DNA of 64,000 nucleotides from Orobanche coerulescens (lineage: Eukaryota; Streptophyta; Magnoliopsida; Lamiales; Orobanchaceae), in the NCBI GenBank assembly GCA_033398695.1, contig CM065803.1:49963501-50027500 (forward strand). The letters run 5' to 3'. The position numbers were made by a program, and so were the translations under genes. How positions within the stretch are numbered: the first letter of the stretch is position 1; the number at the start of each line of letters is the position of its first letter. This document shows, one piece after another, positions 20,600 through 32,250 of the stretch. Below the pieces are notes generated by a model. The model did no database searches and had not been told where the DNA came from. It saw only the letters and a list, made by a program, of their open reading frames with translations.

Positions 20600-20795
20600 T
20601 GTACCCCAATGTGTTCGTAAGTATAACGTACGTTAAGTGTCATGCATTATGTACGTTATAGCATCAGGTGAGACGCAATCGCCTGATCAGAGAACTTTGT
20701 CAAATACTAGCTTAGCATAGGTTAGGCACATGAGCTTACGTACGTTAAGGCACAGACTTAACGTACGTTACGTTGAGTATATAACGTCCGTTCTG
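20600..20795 (+). repeat. Second palindrome array of LTR C, downstream of the TATA box
   Basis: Words such as TATAACGTACGTTAAG, TTATGTACGTTATA, TTAGCATAGGTTAG, CTTACGTACGTTAAG, CTTAACGTACGTTACG and ATAACGTCCGTT. It matches in position the downstream block of LTR B (13045-13275), but the core has drifted to AACGTACGTT. Confidence 0.82.
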
Positions 20796-21082
20796 AAGAG
20801 AATCGGACAAGATCCGAAGTGTCGACAACTTTAGCCATAGTTTAGGATGTTAAATGTTCGTACGTTTAAATTTGTTACATAAGTTGAGTTGTCGTTATTT
20901 TCCTATTGTTTATCGTTCGAGATTTGTGAACGATTAGTCGAAGGAGCAGCCTTCGAGTTTGTTGGAGTCGTTGGAGTATTTACCTCTTACCACCTTTCTA
21001 AGGCAAGTACCTTAATTATATTTATTCGTATGAATGCCAGTTATGTTGATTATTGTGTCGTGCATATGTGTTATGATTGTTT

Positions 21083-21228
21083 GTCCACCATGCGTTGGTC
21101 CGACGGGATCATCATGGGAATCTATAGCTGTGTGGGCTGGATCGTTGGACATGTATTTCCACCATACGTTGGTCCGACGGGATCATCATGAGAATCTATA
21201 GCTGTGTGCGCTGGATCGTTGGAATACC
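21083..21228 (+). repeat. Two tandem copies of a 73-75 bp repeat in LTR C
   Basis: Each copy reads CCACCATRCGTTGGTCCGAC, GGGATCATCATGRGAATC, then TATAGCTGTGTGSGCTGGAT and CGTTGGA. Homologous to the pair in LTR B. Lies between the donor-like and acceptor-like sites. Confidence 0.88.
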
Positions 21229-21715
21229 ACGAGTATGTTGATATTGATATGATATGTTGTTACTGTTTCTCGTTGGAGAGACTTGTCGTGATTATTGTTG
21301 ATATTGTTGACATTATTATTCAGGGATTGTTGAATAAATCATTGTTGTATAATTATCGTACTTATACTAGCATCATTGTGCTAACCCCTTCGGGGGTGAA
21401 TATTTGTTTTATGTTCAGGATCTAGGAGAGCGGGAAAACAACCACTAGAGCTGCATGATGACGAGGGTGCAGAGTGATGTTACGGCTGGATTATTTTGTC
21501 GTATGTTTGTATTGTTTTTAATAAAGTACTCGAGTACGTTGTCATTTGTGATGTTGGATTTGGTCATGTATTAATGTTCACCGTTTGACGTTTGTCTTTC
21601 AGTAGACTCGTGTTGTATTTTATTTATGTTGCCGTTGTTCGTTGGTATTTGTTATTGTCTTTTCATTTCCTCAGCCTTGTAAATTCTTACGTAAAGGATT
21701 TACGGCGCTGTAATA

Positions 21716-23549
21716 TGTTGGGATTCCTCAGAAAATAAACGCAACGGAAGAATAAACGGAATCCCTAAGAGGATCGATCAAGTAACGTATATACGAAAAG
21801 AAAAATACGAAGATCAAGGAATCAAAGTCCCATACCTATGATGTCTCTGAAAAACCTTCGTATGATGATGATGATGATGAAGAGCCCTTCGTTCCAAGCA
21901 CCTAAAGCAAGATGCCTCTACTTCACACGCCGGAAGTTGATGGAAAAATCGACAAGCTTCCTTTCTTCAAGAATGCGGCTAGGGAAGCTTGTAGGAATTT
22001 TCTCTCTCAATGTATTCTTCTTATATCTTGTCTCTAAGATCAAGATGAAGTTTTCTACCTTACTCTCTCTCTCAAATTCGTGATTATGAGTTAAAGCAAG
22101 AAGAAGTAGTCATAACTCCTTTTTAAAGACTTTTCTTTATAAAAAAAATGAAAGTCTACCTTTAACACATGATTGAGGGTATCAAATACACCTCACATAT
22201 GTCACCTAGTGACATAAAATAAGTATATAAGAGACAAGAGATGGAGGGGGGGTGGCCTTAATGGAAATTTCCAAGAATACGGGTCGAATTTACTCGGCTC
22301 GTGTACTGGATGTTCGTCAAAACAAATCCCTCGTGTACCGGATGTTCGTCATACGAATCCGTTTTATTTCCAATGTGTTTGGACTAATTAATTAATCCAA
22401 TTAATTAATTATATCAAACACAAATATATATTTCTCTAAGAAATATAATTTATGAATTAAAGTAATCACCCAGTAACTACTTACAATTCATTAGACCGCT
22501 ATTTGATTTATCCGATAAATCAAAATTAGATATCTAATATCTAATATTATAAGAGAGATTATTAATTCACATTTATCCATCAATGATCCTATTGCGCGAC
22601 TCCGTAGGTTCGTCTCAGCCGGCATTGGGAGGAACCAATGAGTGCGGGCAGCACTTAGCCGACTGGCGGGCCGCCTTTGTAAACCCGGCGAGAACGAATG
22701 AGCGAATCATTCCGGAACCATTATGTCGTGAATACTATATACGTATAGACCCTTCATCGGATGTCGGTCAAGTCTTAGGGTCACGGTAAAGTCAAACCCT
22801 ACTGTTGACTAAACTCTATACATGTGTTAATGCAAATCAAGACCGACTGATTAATAACGTATCTAATACGACTATATCAGAATGCTTTGGCCAAAGACTT
22901 ATGATCTTATTTGCCATTAACCGTATAGGACATTCGCCTGCTCACTAACAGGAGATAGAATCCTTTCTTGGCGTACAGCAAAGGCGCTACTGCCGTATAG
23001 TCCGCACTTCGAGGTCGACTCAGCAATTAAGCAAATGAGTCTAACTACTCTAATGACAAACTAAACGTCACAGACACATCTTCTACTAAACCCTCAAGTC
23101 AAAGGTCCACGTATACTATCACAACCTTTCGATTCGTCATCGACTCTTCGAGAGTGAATACCGTGTGACTGAATCGAGTATGAGTCGTGTTCGAGTATAC
23201 TGGTCCCACCAATATACTTATAACTATGCTATCAAGACGTGCACACGTCCTAGCATCAGTTATACAAGTCTTATTAAAACTTAATGTCCTGTTAAGTTTT
23301 ATCGACTTGCGAACTAGTTAAGCATTCGAGCTCTAAACACTTCTAGTGCCTATCTCCTTATCTCTATAAGGAGTAGAATGTTCACTCTCAAATGCAAGGA
23401 CTACTATTCTATATACCAAATCACAATGCCAGTGATATACAATAATATAGAAATAATAATTGCCTTATTAAATATAATATTCATAATTACAATACAATTG
23501 CTCTCACTCTCTCATCCTCTGAGTGGCATTCGAGGGCATATTCCTAACA
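21716..23549 (-). repeat. Solo LTR O, copia (Angela-like), in LTR C
   Basis: On the minus strand it begins TGTTAGGAATATGCCC and ends GGAATCCCAACA, 1834 bp, with perfect target duplication TAATA (21711-21715, 23550-23554). No PBS or coding follows, so this is a solo LTR left by recombination. Same family as N (47970-49968). A minus-strand TATA-like TCTTATATACTTA lies near 22217-22230. A short (ATG)n run at 21862-21880 is chance. Confidence 0.88.
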
Positions 23550-23580
23550 TAATATTCCTGAATATATCAGGGGTGTTACA

Positions 23581-24748
23581 GAAGAGATCTATATGGAACA
23601 ACCTGAAGGGTTTGTAGTAACTGAACAAGAGAAAAAGGTCTGCAAACTGGTTAAGTCTCTATATAGATTGAAACAAGCTCCATTATAGTGGCACTTGAAA
23701 TTTGATAATGTAATATTATCAAATGGTTTTAAAATAAACGAGTGTGATTAATGTGTTTATATTAAGAACACTAATAATGGCTATGTTATTATGTGTCTTT
23801 ATATATATGACATGTTAATCATGGGCAACAATATACAAGTGATTAATAACACTAAGAACATGTTAAAAAGAAATTTATACATGAAAGACATGGAGCTAGC
23901 CGATGTGATTCTTGGAATGAAAATTGTAAGAAAATATGATGGAATCATCGTGACACAATCTCACTACGCTGAGAAAGTTCTCAAGAAGTTTAATGCTTTT
24001 GATAACTTGCCGGCTAAGACCCCAATAGAGTTAAATATTCACTTGAGCAAAAATCGAGGGGAGCCATTGCACAAGAAGAATATGCACGAGTCATTGGGTG
24101 TTTAATGTATCTTACAAATTGCACTCGACCGACTTAGCTTGTGCTGTGAACAAATTGAGTCGTTACACGAGCAATCCAAGCAAAGAGCATTAGAAAGCTC
24201 TTGTTAGAGTTTTGAAGTACTTAAATTATTCTCAAAACCTTGGGCTAGACTATTCGAGAAACCCCCCGGTACTTGAAGGGTAATGTGATGCAAATTGGAT
24301 ACCTGATACGAAAAGTTCATTTTCTACAAGTGGTTACGTGTTTACCATTGGGGGTGGAGTTGTCTCGTGGAATTCCGCGAAACAAACATGTATAGCCCGA
24401 TCCACCATGGAACCGAAATTCATACCTTTGGACAAAGCTGGTGAAGAAGCCGAGTGGCACAGAAACTTTCGAGAAGATATTTTATGTTGGTCAAATCCAG
24501 TGCCAGCAGTGATGATTCACTGCGATATCCAAGCTGCTATTGGTAGGGCAAGAAGTAACATGGATAATGAAAAGTCTCGACATATTCGTCGACGCCATAA
24601 TACCGTGAGACATTTGATCAAAAGTGGGGTTATGTCTATTGACTATGTGAGGTCATTGGATAATCTAACGGATCCACTAACTAAAGGGTTAAACCATGAT
24701 CAAATAAATAAATTGCTGGAGGGAATAGGTTTAAAATCCACAAATTGA
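23581..24748 (+). pseudogene. Copia D reverse transcriptase C-terminal half and RNase H
   Basis: Enters at the RT palm: IYMEQPEGFVVTEQEKKVCKL, SLYRLKQAPL then a stop (usual QWHLKF). The catalytic YVDD box reads YIYD in LCLYIYDMLIMG-like context, so RT is dead. The connection domain follows (MELADVILGMKIVRKYDG ... YAEKVLKKFNAF). After a frameshift near 24100 RNase H reads [51 protein letters not shown] and [16 protein letters not shown], ending [12 protein letters not shown]. The N-terminal part must lie before the window, because C and its nested elements were inserted here. Confidence 0.9.
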
Positions 24749-25685
24749 GAATTGTCATAGTGGTAATCCAACCAAGATGAATGGAGATCCCAAGAACTTG
24801 GTTCAATGGGAAAACTAAGCTATGAGAGTTCGTGTGAAACATTCATCTAAGTTTACTCCCTATAGAGCAATTGAGTGTTGAAAGTTTGCATAGTGGTGAG
24901 GTTAAGTCTATGACTTTTAATGATTCCTAAAGACCTCAAGAAGGTAGAGTATGGCAAGCTACTCGGTAAAGAATTATCTATACTGCTTCATTAGATGAAT
25001 CCCATAGATGGCGTTTTGTCCACCATTAAATATTTTACTCGGCCATCTGTTGACCTTTTTAGCTTGCTTGTTTCCTTCTATGCTCGTGTCGCCCATATTG
25101 CATCTTCAGGATTCACTTTAATCATGTTGAATACTTGGTACATAATTTATAACTAGATCATATGTAATCTTCTGTTTGGCTCATCCAGTACCAACTTGAC
25201 CTGCACCTTGTTGAATCTTCTAGACATTCTTTGCTCGTACTAAGCACTTGTACATGGCGCTATCAATTTACAATAGAATTTTGGGATGTCTTGAACCAAC
25301 ACGAGGATGCTCACCCAATCAGATGAAGAGTCTTTCTCTTCAAGTCTCCTAATATAAATAAGGCTTTTTAGGATTTTCATTCACACTTTTCAATTCAATA
25401 ATTTTATAGAGAGCGAGAAAGATTTTTCACAAAATAGAGAGAGAACCGTGTTTGAACTTCTACACACGTCGACCGTCTTGAAGTTCTACACGGTCCTTGG
25501 GTAATTCATCTTAACCGTATCTGTCATTAAATATTGATTTCTATGTTGGGCACCGCCATGTATCATTTTGACAGTAACCATAATATGGTGTAAGGAGTTA
25601 GTCTAGATTAGATTGGGTTGGCGGATTGGAAGGTAGAGCTTGCGGCCAATCATAGTAGTGAAGCTGAAGAGGAACAAGTAGATCA
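24749..25685 (+). repeat. 3' untranslated region and probable LTR of copia D
   Basis: No gene. After the pol stop come about 300 bp of non-coding sequence, then a stretch with LTR character: candidate start TGTTGACC near 25047, a TATA box TAATATAAATAAGG at 25350-25363, and AGAGAGCGAGAAAG-type leader sequence near 25410. The LTR end was not found with confidence. The last 120 bp before 25686 may already belong to the host of LTR E. Confidence 0.45.
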
Positions 25686-26504
25686 TGTAACACCCTCAAA
25701 ATTATAAGGGAATGTCACACGCCGTGAACTCACAAGGACCTATCAGTCTAGACACTGCAATAGACATCATAACATTTAAGGTTAAACTACATATCAATAC
25801 AGACCGATAAGGTCGTAAACCCAAAATATATGGACCGAAGGTCACACACAAGAACGAGTAAAACAACCAGAATAAATTACATCATATGCCCATGCAAGGG
25901 TCAATATATAGTAGCAAAAACAGGGTACAACTCAACAATTCAAAGAACTTTAACTCCCGATTGGTTAGCATCGTAGCTTGTCATCTTTCATGCCGACTCT
26001 GTGATTGCTCCCTTGAACTAAGCATACCTAAATTGCATGAATCGAATTTCCCGCATTTAAGAGGTTAGCAATTCGAATTTGCTAGTATAGGTATAATAAT
26101 CATACGAAATATACCGTGCAAATATCAGTCATAGTCAAACAACAACCACCATTAAGAGAAGTTTCCGAGAAGTTTTAATATTTAGAAAACAAGCTCACGT
26201 ATTTGAAGACGAATCATCACCTCGGGCGTTTTAGAAAATGAAAAAATATTTTAGGAATTTAAGTCCGAAGTTTTAAAAGCTTTTCAAAAATATTAGGGTC
26301 TCAGCCCAAATCTCATTTCACATCGCAAGAGTTTTATAAAATGAAAAACTTTTTGGACCTCAAGTCCTAGTTATAAACCGTTTCAAAATCATTAGGGTCC
26401 ACGCCCAAATCTCATTTCGAATCACAATACTCTGTAACAATCAAAGGATCCACGACCCAACAACAAAACATCACAACATAGGCCCATAAGCTATCCCGGT
26501 CTCA

Positions 26505-26850
26505 CACTCGCAAGTGCACACCCATAGACCTCATCAGATCATACCTGGTTGGATACTCATGGCAGATCACTGTTCGTATTTGCAAGTAATAAACTCAAAG
26601 AGGCCTGACTGGACCCTACCTGGTACCACAACATACACTATTCGGTACTCAAAAGTAACAAACTCCAGAGGCCCCGATGGACCATACCTATCACCACATA
26701 TTACTGGATTTTAACCAATACTCGCAAGTACCGAGTCCCAGAGGCTTCGTCAAGCCTTACCTAGTTAATCCCAGCACAACACCACTGTGACCCAATCTGT
26801 ACTCGCAAGTATTGAATCCCAGATGTCCCGTCAGACCCTGCCTGGTTGAA
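26505..26850 (-). repeat. Tandem repeats of about 75-90 bp in LTR E
   Basis: Four to five diverged copies, each with (plus strand) an ACTCGCAAGT- or TACTCAAAAGT-like word, YCCCAGAGG or CTCAAAGAGG, then GACCNTACCTGGT. The core is the complement of the AGGTRKGGTCYGACGGG-type motif seen in other gypsy LTRs. Confidence 0.75.
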
Positions 26851-27197
26851 CACAGCGCCACAATAATCCAAAACACATAATTGACATCACGAAAATCATC
26901 ACGAACAACACAAACAACACACAACATGTCCATCAAACAACCACACAGCATAATACACACCAAAGTGCATAAATCAATCGACACAATCATCACGACCAAC
27001 ACAACTTCACAACAACACAATGATGCACAACACATCAAAGTACACATCCGAGTGCATTATCAAACCAACACAACATCACAATCAACACGTTTCCATGAAA
27101 AAAGACACTCAAACAACAAATAACATAACAACATACCAACAACGACAATTCACATAATGCTCAATCGACGAGAATGAATAACTCCGAAGAAAACGGC

Positions 27198-28801
27198 TGT
27201 AGGTCACAAGTTGTCAGGAATAAGTCTGGGGGCGGTGAATAGACTTATCAAAACTTTTCTTAATTACCAGGTGTGTAACCTCAACTGTGATTTAGTGCAG
27301 CTAATAAACCTCGACTGCAGATGAGTATGCGGAAAACACAGCTGATAATAATGCAGATGACTTATGTCGACTGCAGATGACTTTCTAATGAAATAGTAAA
27401 TATGTATACAGCAGTTAAGTATGATGCTAAAACAGTAAACACACAATAACTTATAGTGGTTTCAGAGGTGGGGTAATCCTCTACTAGTCCACTTCTCTCC
27501 AAACCAATTGGAGATGAATTCACTATAACTTTCAACCAGTGATAAATATTAAATGATTCACATAGTTACAACAGCTTCCAACCAGTGGAAACCCATGGCC
27601 ATTGCAACTCCCTTTAGCTGCCTAGCACCTCTTGATCGAAAACCCTTGGATGCCTCAATAACTCGCAAGCTGTCTATCACCTTCCAATCAAGAACCCGTG
27701 GACGCGTTTACAACCTTCAACTTTTAAGAACCTCGTTCAAAGAACCCTTACTCAAACTTTAAGACAAAAGTGGTGTCTTCTCCAACTCAAGAGCTTCTCA
27801 GTGTTTAGACTTCAGAAACTAGCTCTTCACGATGTTATAGATTTCATGGTTGCTTTATTTGCTTTGTTTACTTTGTAAGTATTGTTTGCATCGTACTTTG
27901 CTCAATCTTTCTTCAGGTATTTATAATACGATCTTTGAGCTTCTTCATAGCCGTTGCATCTTGTAACAATTTTATCTGTTGGAGTGTAGACTTCATTGTT
28001 TATCTGTTCATTACTTTGCACGGCTTGTCTCTTTCTTCAATTTTGTCCGTTTAATGATTCTTCCCATTGTGTCACTTTTCTTGATTAATATAATTGGAAA
28101 GTCTCCAGTGCGCATATCTCTGGGAATAAAATATTCTTTAACTTCCAGTTATCTATCACTTTGTCTCCTTGAATTAAGTTTGCACGTGTCTTTATATAAT
28201 TATTGACTTTCAGCGCTTGCTGATCTGGACTTAATCCAGAACTCGTCTGATGTTTCATGTTCGAGCGAACCTCTCTGATAACTTCTCTAATCTGCCTGAG
28301 TATCATTCACTGTTCTAGTCTGATAAAATTCTCTGATATTCTTGGAAAACTCGTCTGATATTCCTTGGTCAATCCTTAGCTGATATTTCTTATTTGACCA
28401 TAAACTCATCTGCTTTCAGTTGGGGTAAAATCTCGCCTGATATTATCTGTCTGAAAGCACGACTGGTATTAAACTTGCCTGTGGTTAAACCTCAGCTGCC
28501 ATTTTGCTTTGACCGAAAGCCCGAATGATATTCTCTCTTCTGTAGAACTTGGTTGCAGTAGTGTTTTGGTCAAACCTCGTCCGATATTTCCGTTGACCAA
28601 AACTCATCTGATATTATGGCTGTTTTTATAGTTAGCCGATTTTCAGACTGATCCACACATGATCAAGACTTAGCCTACTCAAGGGCCTATAGAAGATATT
28701 CATTTGGTTCTTCTTTACAATGCCAAATACTTAATGCATACATTTGAATTAATAATGAATACAGGGATGACATCATCAAATATAAAATAGTATTCCTAGC
28801 A
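27198..28801 (-). repeat. 3' LTR of copia F
   Basis: 1604 bp. On the minus strand it runs from TGCTAGGAATACTATTTTA to CTTGTGACCTACA. The start has one change from the TGTTAGG of the 5' LTR. The 5' LTR is 1607 bp and differs by many substitutions, so the insertion is not recent. A minus-strand polypurine tract, AAATAGGGGGAATT, lies just outside at 28802-28815. Confidence 0.9.
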
Positions 28802-29243
28802 AATTCCCCCTATTTTGATGATGGCAAAACTTAAATATTCAAATGTAAATAAGTTTGCACATAAAAAAATAAAGTGCAACATAAAATTCAAACTAGGTCT
28901 TTTTGAACAACTAGAGGTTGTCATTTAAGTTGACTGTTATAAACTTTCATTGTTTCATTACAGTATAGAATAGTCTTTGAATGAAAAATTACAAAGAAAT
29001 TTCAAGTAAATTACAAGTGATTGAAAACAGAAAAAAAATAACAAACAAACAACATGTTTAACTCCTTCATCTTCCTCTTCCTCTTCCTCTGATCTGCCTT
29101 GCTGGAGGAAGTGATCTCAGAGGATTTGCTCATGTTGGCCTCTTCGAAACTGGTATGAAACCATACTTCTTTTTTACGATTGATGAAGCAAACTCTTGTT
29201 CTTCAGGTGAGATGTAGTTGTTCTTGATACAGATGACTCTGAC
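28802..29243 (-). other. Untranslated region of F between ORF2 and the 3' LTR
   Basis: No gene seen beyond the polypurine tract next to the LTR. A TTCCTC-rich stretch at 29060-29100 may be a coding remnant. Confidence 0.6.
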
Positions 29244-30494
29244 CTACTTCTGAAGGGCTTCATCATCCATCTTCTCATGGATATCAATTGGAGGATCCTG
29301 TGGTCTGAAGTCAGGGATTATAGGATAGGCATTGAAATCTTCTTCAACCACCCTCTTCAGTATTTCCCACGGGTTAGGACATTTGATCTCCATGAAGTCA
29401 AATTTGTTGAGGAGTGTAGTCTGGGTCTTGGAGGATTTCCCAGAGATAGTATTTTTCAATAAATTGCTTCTTTGCAATCCCCCATTTATTTGTGGCTTTT
29501 ACTGGAAGAAACCCTTCAACTTCAAATAGCTCTTTTCCTTCCCATTAAAGTGGCACAACAGTTTCTTGTCCAGTTCTTCTTTTCTTGGCTGTTGGTGCTT
29601 TAGTTGGTGATGCAGCAGCATTTTTTCTCTTCAAAGTTGAAGTTCCATCTTGGATCATTGGAAGTGTTTCATGCCTCGTCTTCGTTATTAACTCTTCTCT
29701 CTCTTTTCTCATTATATCTTCTCCCTGAGTCATCTCTTCCCCTGTCTTCTTTCTTCCCCCTTTTTGCCAGCATCAAGAACATTCACCAGCTGCTCCTCCA
29801 CCTTATGCATAAAGGCAGCCATGCCAAGGGGCATTCTTGAGTTTGTTGGTGGTGGAGAGGGTTACTTTATGTTGAGAAGAGTGTTCATTTTTGCATTTAG
29901 CGACAACAGATCAGGTTTGACTTCAATTGCCAGGAGCTCAGCAACAGTTTCTTTCACCATGCCTCTGATCAGCTTAGTGAGGTTTGAAGGCAGCTGATAT
30001 GCTTCTGCCTGATGATTGTTATCACCTGAGCCTTCCTTGCAGCTGACTTCTGAGTGATGGATTTCTCAGAAGCATCTTCATCTGCAGGTGACTTTGACTT
30101 CTTCGGTGCAGATGACTTCTATTTAGAGTGACTTTTCCCAGACTGTTCCCCCTGATCCCTTTGTCTTTCTGATTTCTCAGCTTCTGAAGGCTGAGCTGAG
30201 ATGGAGGCCTGATCAGGTGCATTATGATCATGGTCCTCATCATCTTTACTCTTTCTTTCTTTCTTTCTTTCTTCTTCTTCTTCTTCTTCTTCTTCTTCTT
30301 CTTCTTCTTCTTCATTTTCAACTTCTTCTTCTTTCTTCTCTTCTTCTTTTTCAATTTCTTCTTCATCCTTTTCTTCTTTTTCTTTTTTTTTTCTTCCCTG
30401 TTTTCCTCTTCTTTTTCAACTACTTCTTATATATAATATCTTTTTCTTTCTTCTCTTCATTTTCTTCCTCAGATTGCTCACCAAGGATTTTTCC
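29244..30494 (-). pseudogene. ORF2 of copia F, C-terminal part
   Basis: Part of the extra ORF after pol, downstream of insertion G on the minus strand. It reads KILGEQSEEENEEKKEKD near the break, then a Lys/Glu-rich stretch encoded by a (TTC)n/(GAA)n tract (30250-30420), a Ser/Pro-rich part, a coiled segment (near 29870-29960), KKRRTGQET, and the conserved end FDFMEIKCPNPWEILKRVV...YPIIPDFRPQDPP with stop at 29244. The same end is in H (FINYMEIKWPTLWKITLKY...YPMIPSFRAEEAP). Several frameshifts. Function unknown; in SIRE elements an ORF in this place is often called env-like. Confidence 0.75.
30250..30420 (+). repeat. (TTC)n microsatellite in ORF2 of F
   Basis: TTTC repeats followed by long TTC and TTTTC runs. 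In the coding (minus) strand this gives Lys- and Glu-rich sequence; H has a related but much more mixed Glu-rich stretch. Confidence 0.92.
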
Positions 30495-30663
30495 TGTAAT
30501 ATCCGCGATTTCGATTTTCGGTAATTTTTTTTTGGTGGGAGTATATTTTGACGACTCACTTGTGACCGTCACATCATTCTGAGAATGATTAATTCTGCAC
30601 TTTTTGTCATCCAAGTTCATTTTGGTGTCGTTTTGTTGAGTTCCGTGTTCTTAATCCTGAGTT

Positions 30664-31045
30664 GATAGCGCACGCTAACACTTGTGGTTAGCGCACGCTA
30701 AGGTGCAGTTGTTAGCGCACGCTACGGGTGTGGTAGCGCACGCTAACTGGAGGTGCAGAAACAGCCCAGAGGTTACTGGACTGGGTTAGAATGTTGATCA
30801 GCGCATGCTATTTAGTAACATAGCGCGCGCTAGGGTGCATTAGTAGCGCACGCTAGGGTGAGGACAGCGCACGCTACCTGGTAGTTCAGGGCAGTCCAGA
30901 AGCTACTGGACTGGGTCTTAAGGTCTCATTAGCGCACGCTAACACTTGTGGTTAGCGCACGCTAACAATGTATTTTGGTCAGGGAGTTTTATTTCGGTGC
31001 CTCGATAGCGCACGCTAATCTTAAAGATCAGCGCACGCTAAGCTG
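30664..31045 (+). repeat. TAGCGCACGCTA array upstream of the TATA box of G
   Basis: Twelve copies in 380 bp, ten with the exact core AGCGCACGCTA, one AGCGCATGCTA and one AGCGCGCGCTA. Spacing is about 13-65 bp. Two larger subunits (each containing CAGN2CAGAGG/AGCTACTGG and ACTGGGTY) suggest a duplication of half the block. The last copy ends 12 bp before the TATA box region. Confidence 0.93.
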
Positions 31046-31987
31046 TCTAGTGTATATAAACTGGACAGCAGTCGTGAAATATCATTTCCACTTCATTTCT
31101 CCTCCTCTCCGCGGGGTTGAGCCAAGGGCGACTAGGGATCGCGATCTTGGCCGATTTTACTCAATCTAAAGGTGTTTTGGAGCATCCTAGGTGATTATAT
31201 CATCATCTAATCCATTGTTCTTCGCCGAATCAAGGTATTTTTCTTGAATCCCTGGAGTTGAATTTTTTGGGAGTTTTGTTCTTGATTTCATTTTCTATCT
31301 GATTTTGATGAACCTATTGTTGTTAAATGATGTTATTAAACATATCCTATGGATTTTATATCCATATTCCGGTTTGGAATTTCGTTTTCATGTTTTGGTC
31401 GATCGATTCGTGTCCTTGGCCATTTTGGGGGAAACCCTTGAACTTTTGTCGTTTGTTCCTTCAATTCAGCGGCTTTGGGTCATGTTATGGAATTTACTTT
31501 CATTATTGTTGTTATCATTCGTAGTTTATTTTCACGGGTTGTCATTCGGCAGAGTCGGCAGGTTCGTAGTAGGCTCGTGCCAACCTACTTCGATCGATTC
31601 TCCGCGTTTGTGGTTATTCGAGGCAAGTACCTTGTTCATATATTTCTTGTTTCGTGGATATGATGATCGGTGATCGTCTAAATGTGTTTGTTTGGTTGTT
31701 TGAAATGAACATTCAAAAGATTCGGTTTAGCCTCGTTAAGGGCTCACTTTCAAAATGCGTGTGTTTTGTGAATGGTGTGTTTCGTGAATGGTTAAGTGAA
31801 CCCTATGAATATTCTTGGTGTCGTTATTGTGCTTTGATAATATATGTACATATATTATCTCATTTCGGTGCGTTGTGGTTTGACATTTGTGTCGTGCTAT
31901 GTGTTTGTTGCCTTTGGGTGAATGGTTTGGATATCCTTGGCGTGCTATGTTATGTGTGTGAATGTGTGTATATGGGCGTGGTCTACG

Positions 31988-32250
31988 GTGATACGTGACA
32001 TGTGATCATGTGGTCAGGATGCAACAAGTGATTGATCCAACCGTGAGAGCCTCGGGACATCTACAGTGACACATGGCTTGTGATCATGTGGTCAGGAGAC
32101 AACAAGTGATTGATCCAACCGTGAGATGATGTGGCAAGTGATCGCGGTGGTATAAGGAACCTATGGTGACACATGACATGCGATCATGTGGTCAGGAGAC
32201 AACGAGTGATTGATCCAACCGTGAGATGACGTGGCATGTGTTCACGGTGT
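31988..32250 (+). repeat. Three tandem repeats of about 65-110 bp in G
   Basis: Each copy contains GTGATCATGTGGTCAGGA, CAACAAGTGATTGATCCAA and CCGTGAGA. They lie between the donor-like and acceptor-like sites of the LTR. Confidence 0.88.

Larger units (their letters stand above)
14512..23580 (+). mobile_element. Gypsy element C (5' truncated; gag tail to 3' LTR with nested insertions)
   Basis: Plus-strand relative of B. It starts inside the second zinc knuckle of gag (CRDAT, matching CKDAT of B) at the exact end of LTR B, and runs through protease, RT, RNase H, integrase, chromodomain, polypurine tract and 3' LTR. GAAGA (23581-23585) follows its LTR and would be the right half of its target duplication in copia D; the left half is outside the window. 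Confidence 0.85.
17478..23580 (+). repeat. Gypsy LTR C, 3' LTR, split by insertions P and O
   Basis: Begins TGTAATATCCGG at 17478 and ends CAGGGGTGTTACA at 23580. Removing P (17608-19427) and O (21716-23549) with one target duplication each leaves about 2440 bp, close to LTR B. Shared parts: array of TAGCGTACGCTA words, TATA box (CATATAAT, 19944-19951), donor-like AG/GCAAGTAC (GC at 21003), two tandem 75 bp repeats (21083-21228), hairpin CCCCTTCGGGGG, acceptor-like TTCAG/GA (AG at 21417-21418), then the GCGCTGTAATATTCC terminal part. Confidence 0.9.

Noticed and set aside
30664..31045. A CRISPR-like array
   Set aside because: Repeats are only 11-12 bp, palindromic and irregularly spaced within a eukaryotic retrotransposon LTR.
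31305..31998. ORFs of 114-122 residues in LTR G
   Set aside because: Situated in the R-U5 part of an LTR, with low complexity and no recognised motif.
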